Below are positions 63,093 through 64,000 of a DNA stretch of 64,000 nucleotides, one piece after another. Position 1 is the stretch's first letter. Every line of letters begins with the position of its first letter. The stretch comes from Lepidostoma basale (lineage: Eukaryota > Arthropoda > Insecta > Trichoptera > Lepidostomatidae). The stretch lies in the NCBI GenBank assembly GCA_022606425.2, contig JAHDVF020000424.1, forward strand, positions 266,210-330,209, given 5' to 3'. The notes below the pieces were generated by a model. The model worked only from the letters and a program-made list of their open reading frames with translations. It did not search any database and was not told where the DNA came from. A program made the translations under genes and the position numbers.

Positions 63093-64000
63093 TATTTTCA
63101 TAACTGATTTTTTTAATTTAAAATATTACTGTCCATAGTCAGACAATATATTATTTTTAAATGTAAACGCAAATATATATAAAAAGGCGTAACTTACATG
63201 TTAATATTATTTCCAAAACAAAAGCTGTTTGGTGGTGTAACCACGCGCACAGTCGAGTTAACTGAGCCCAAATAATACGGCAACGAATTATTCAACTTTA
63301 AATATAATATTTTATGTACACTTACTTAAAAAGAAACAAAGGAGTTTCCTTATTTGAAATACAACAAAAAAACATCCTTGCGTATCAACATTTGGCCCCA
63401 CAGAACTGACACATATTTACATAGATTAAAAATTAATCACCTTTGATGTTTTGTTAGTATTTCTAACACGTGATTAAATTGCTTTTTGCAATTATTGTCT
63501 ATGGTCTATATAATCTTATCACATTTAATGCAGCATTGCCCAGCAAATCATTGAAATAAATTTATTTTAGACATTCAAGTTTTAGTTAACTGATTGTTAC
63601 AATTTTTGAGAGTGGAATATATAAACAAAATAGTGCTTTAAATGTTACAAAAACATTTTTTGAATTTATGAATATTCTTACGAGTAGTATTGAAATAAAT
63701 CGTTTGAGAATGAAAGTGCTCTAATTATTAATATCAAATTTATAATTGTTATTGCCGTAATTTATTCAAAAACAAATTCAAACAAAAATATAATTATAAA
63801 ATATTGCAAACGGTAACGATTTGAGAGTTGATATTAAAAATTCTATAATATCAGAATTTGAGTATAAATTATTTTGTCTTATTTAGTACATAAAAAAATA
63901 TTTTCTTAATCTGGTCGTTTACAACTCAATAATTACTTGTAATTTATAGAATGATTACGACTATTTTTTTTTAATTAGTAAATTTTTTACAACAAAGTTT
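63093..64000. other. AT-rich, nothing recognised
   Basis: No gene or repeat recognised up to the window edge. Confidence 0.35.

Overview
The window looks like insect nuclear DNA, most likely lepidopteran (inference, moderate confidence). It is strongly AT-rich, has no operons, and is packed with short mobile-element relics. The only convincing host gene is the first coding exon of a peptide G-protein-coupled receptor (59293-59620, minus strand). Its TM1-TM2 sequence matches the insect SIFamide receptor family, and it ends at a consensus GTGAGT donor. I recognised no further receptor exon to the left. If the gene is intact, nearly the whole window from 1 to 59292 would therefore be its first intron (or intron plus intergenic DNA). 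The stretch 59621-59880 is the GC- and CpG-rich 5' flank, and 59881-64000 is AT-rich upstream DNA.

The repeats fall into a few classes. (1) LINE-A: a non-LTR element seen only as 5'-truncated pieces. Its ORF ends in a motif-rich tail (RWFGHMERM, GRPRKTWHDQIN), and its stop codon sits inside a 3' hairpin followed directly by (GTTA)n or (GTTT)n. (2) LINE-B: related tails with LRDRVRN and GRPPKRW motifs and (GAA)n 3' ends. (3) Single pieces of other LINEs: a Jockey/CR1-type reverse transcriptase at 51890-53058, a CR1-like tail at 21470-21790, and others. (4) S1, a tRNA-derived SINE with A and B boxes, in about ten copies with two different 3' halves. (5) S2, a second tRNA-like SINE. (6) S3, which shares the LINE-A 3' tail. 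(7) One hAT-type and one piggyBac-type non-autonomous DNA transposon.

The most unusual content is a set of short fold-back elements (here FB1-FB10), each with long inverted arms. Around the centre, each arm carries a variant of one small RNA-like module: CTGANGA, one extra base, a helix II hairpin, GAAAC, a tiny palindrome, then GTH. In the best copies the flanks pair as helix I. This is the architecture of a minimal type I hammerhead ribozyme with a palindromic helix III. The families differ in nearly all other sequence, and helix II differs completely between them while staying paired. The modules sit back to back (5' ends at the centre) and point outward. Hammerhead motifs are known in Penelope-like elements and animal retrozymes; the fold-back arrangement and the number of families here are the main candidate for something new.

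Layout: 1-5000 GC-rich block, S1, nested FB3-in-FB1, LINE-A with a perfect target duplication; 5000-16800 T1 elements, FB7, FB5, FB2 and FB1 with scattered LINE ends; 16800-25700 LINE-A/LINE-B mosaics with a nested hAT; 25700-31300 S1, S2, the piggyBac-like element, S3; 31300-43300 the densest fold-back region plus a 10-bp minisatellite; 43300-53060 LINE-A, LINE-B, S1 and the Jockey-like RT; 53060-59045 old LINE-A pieces and FB8/FB2; 59045-64000 the receptor exon and its flank.
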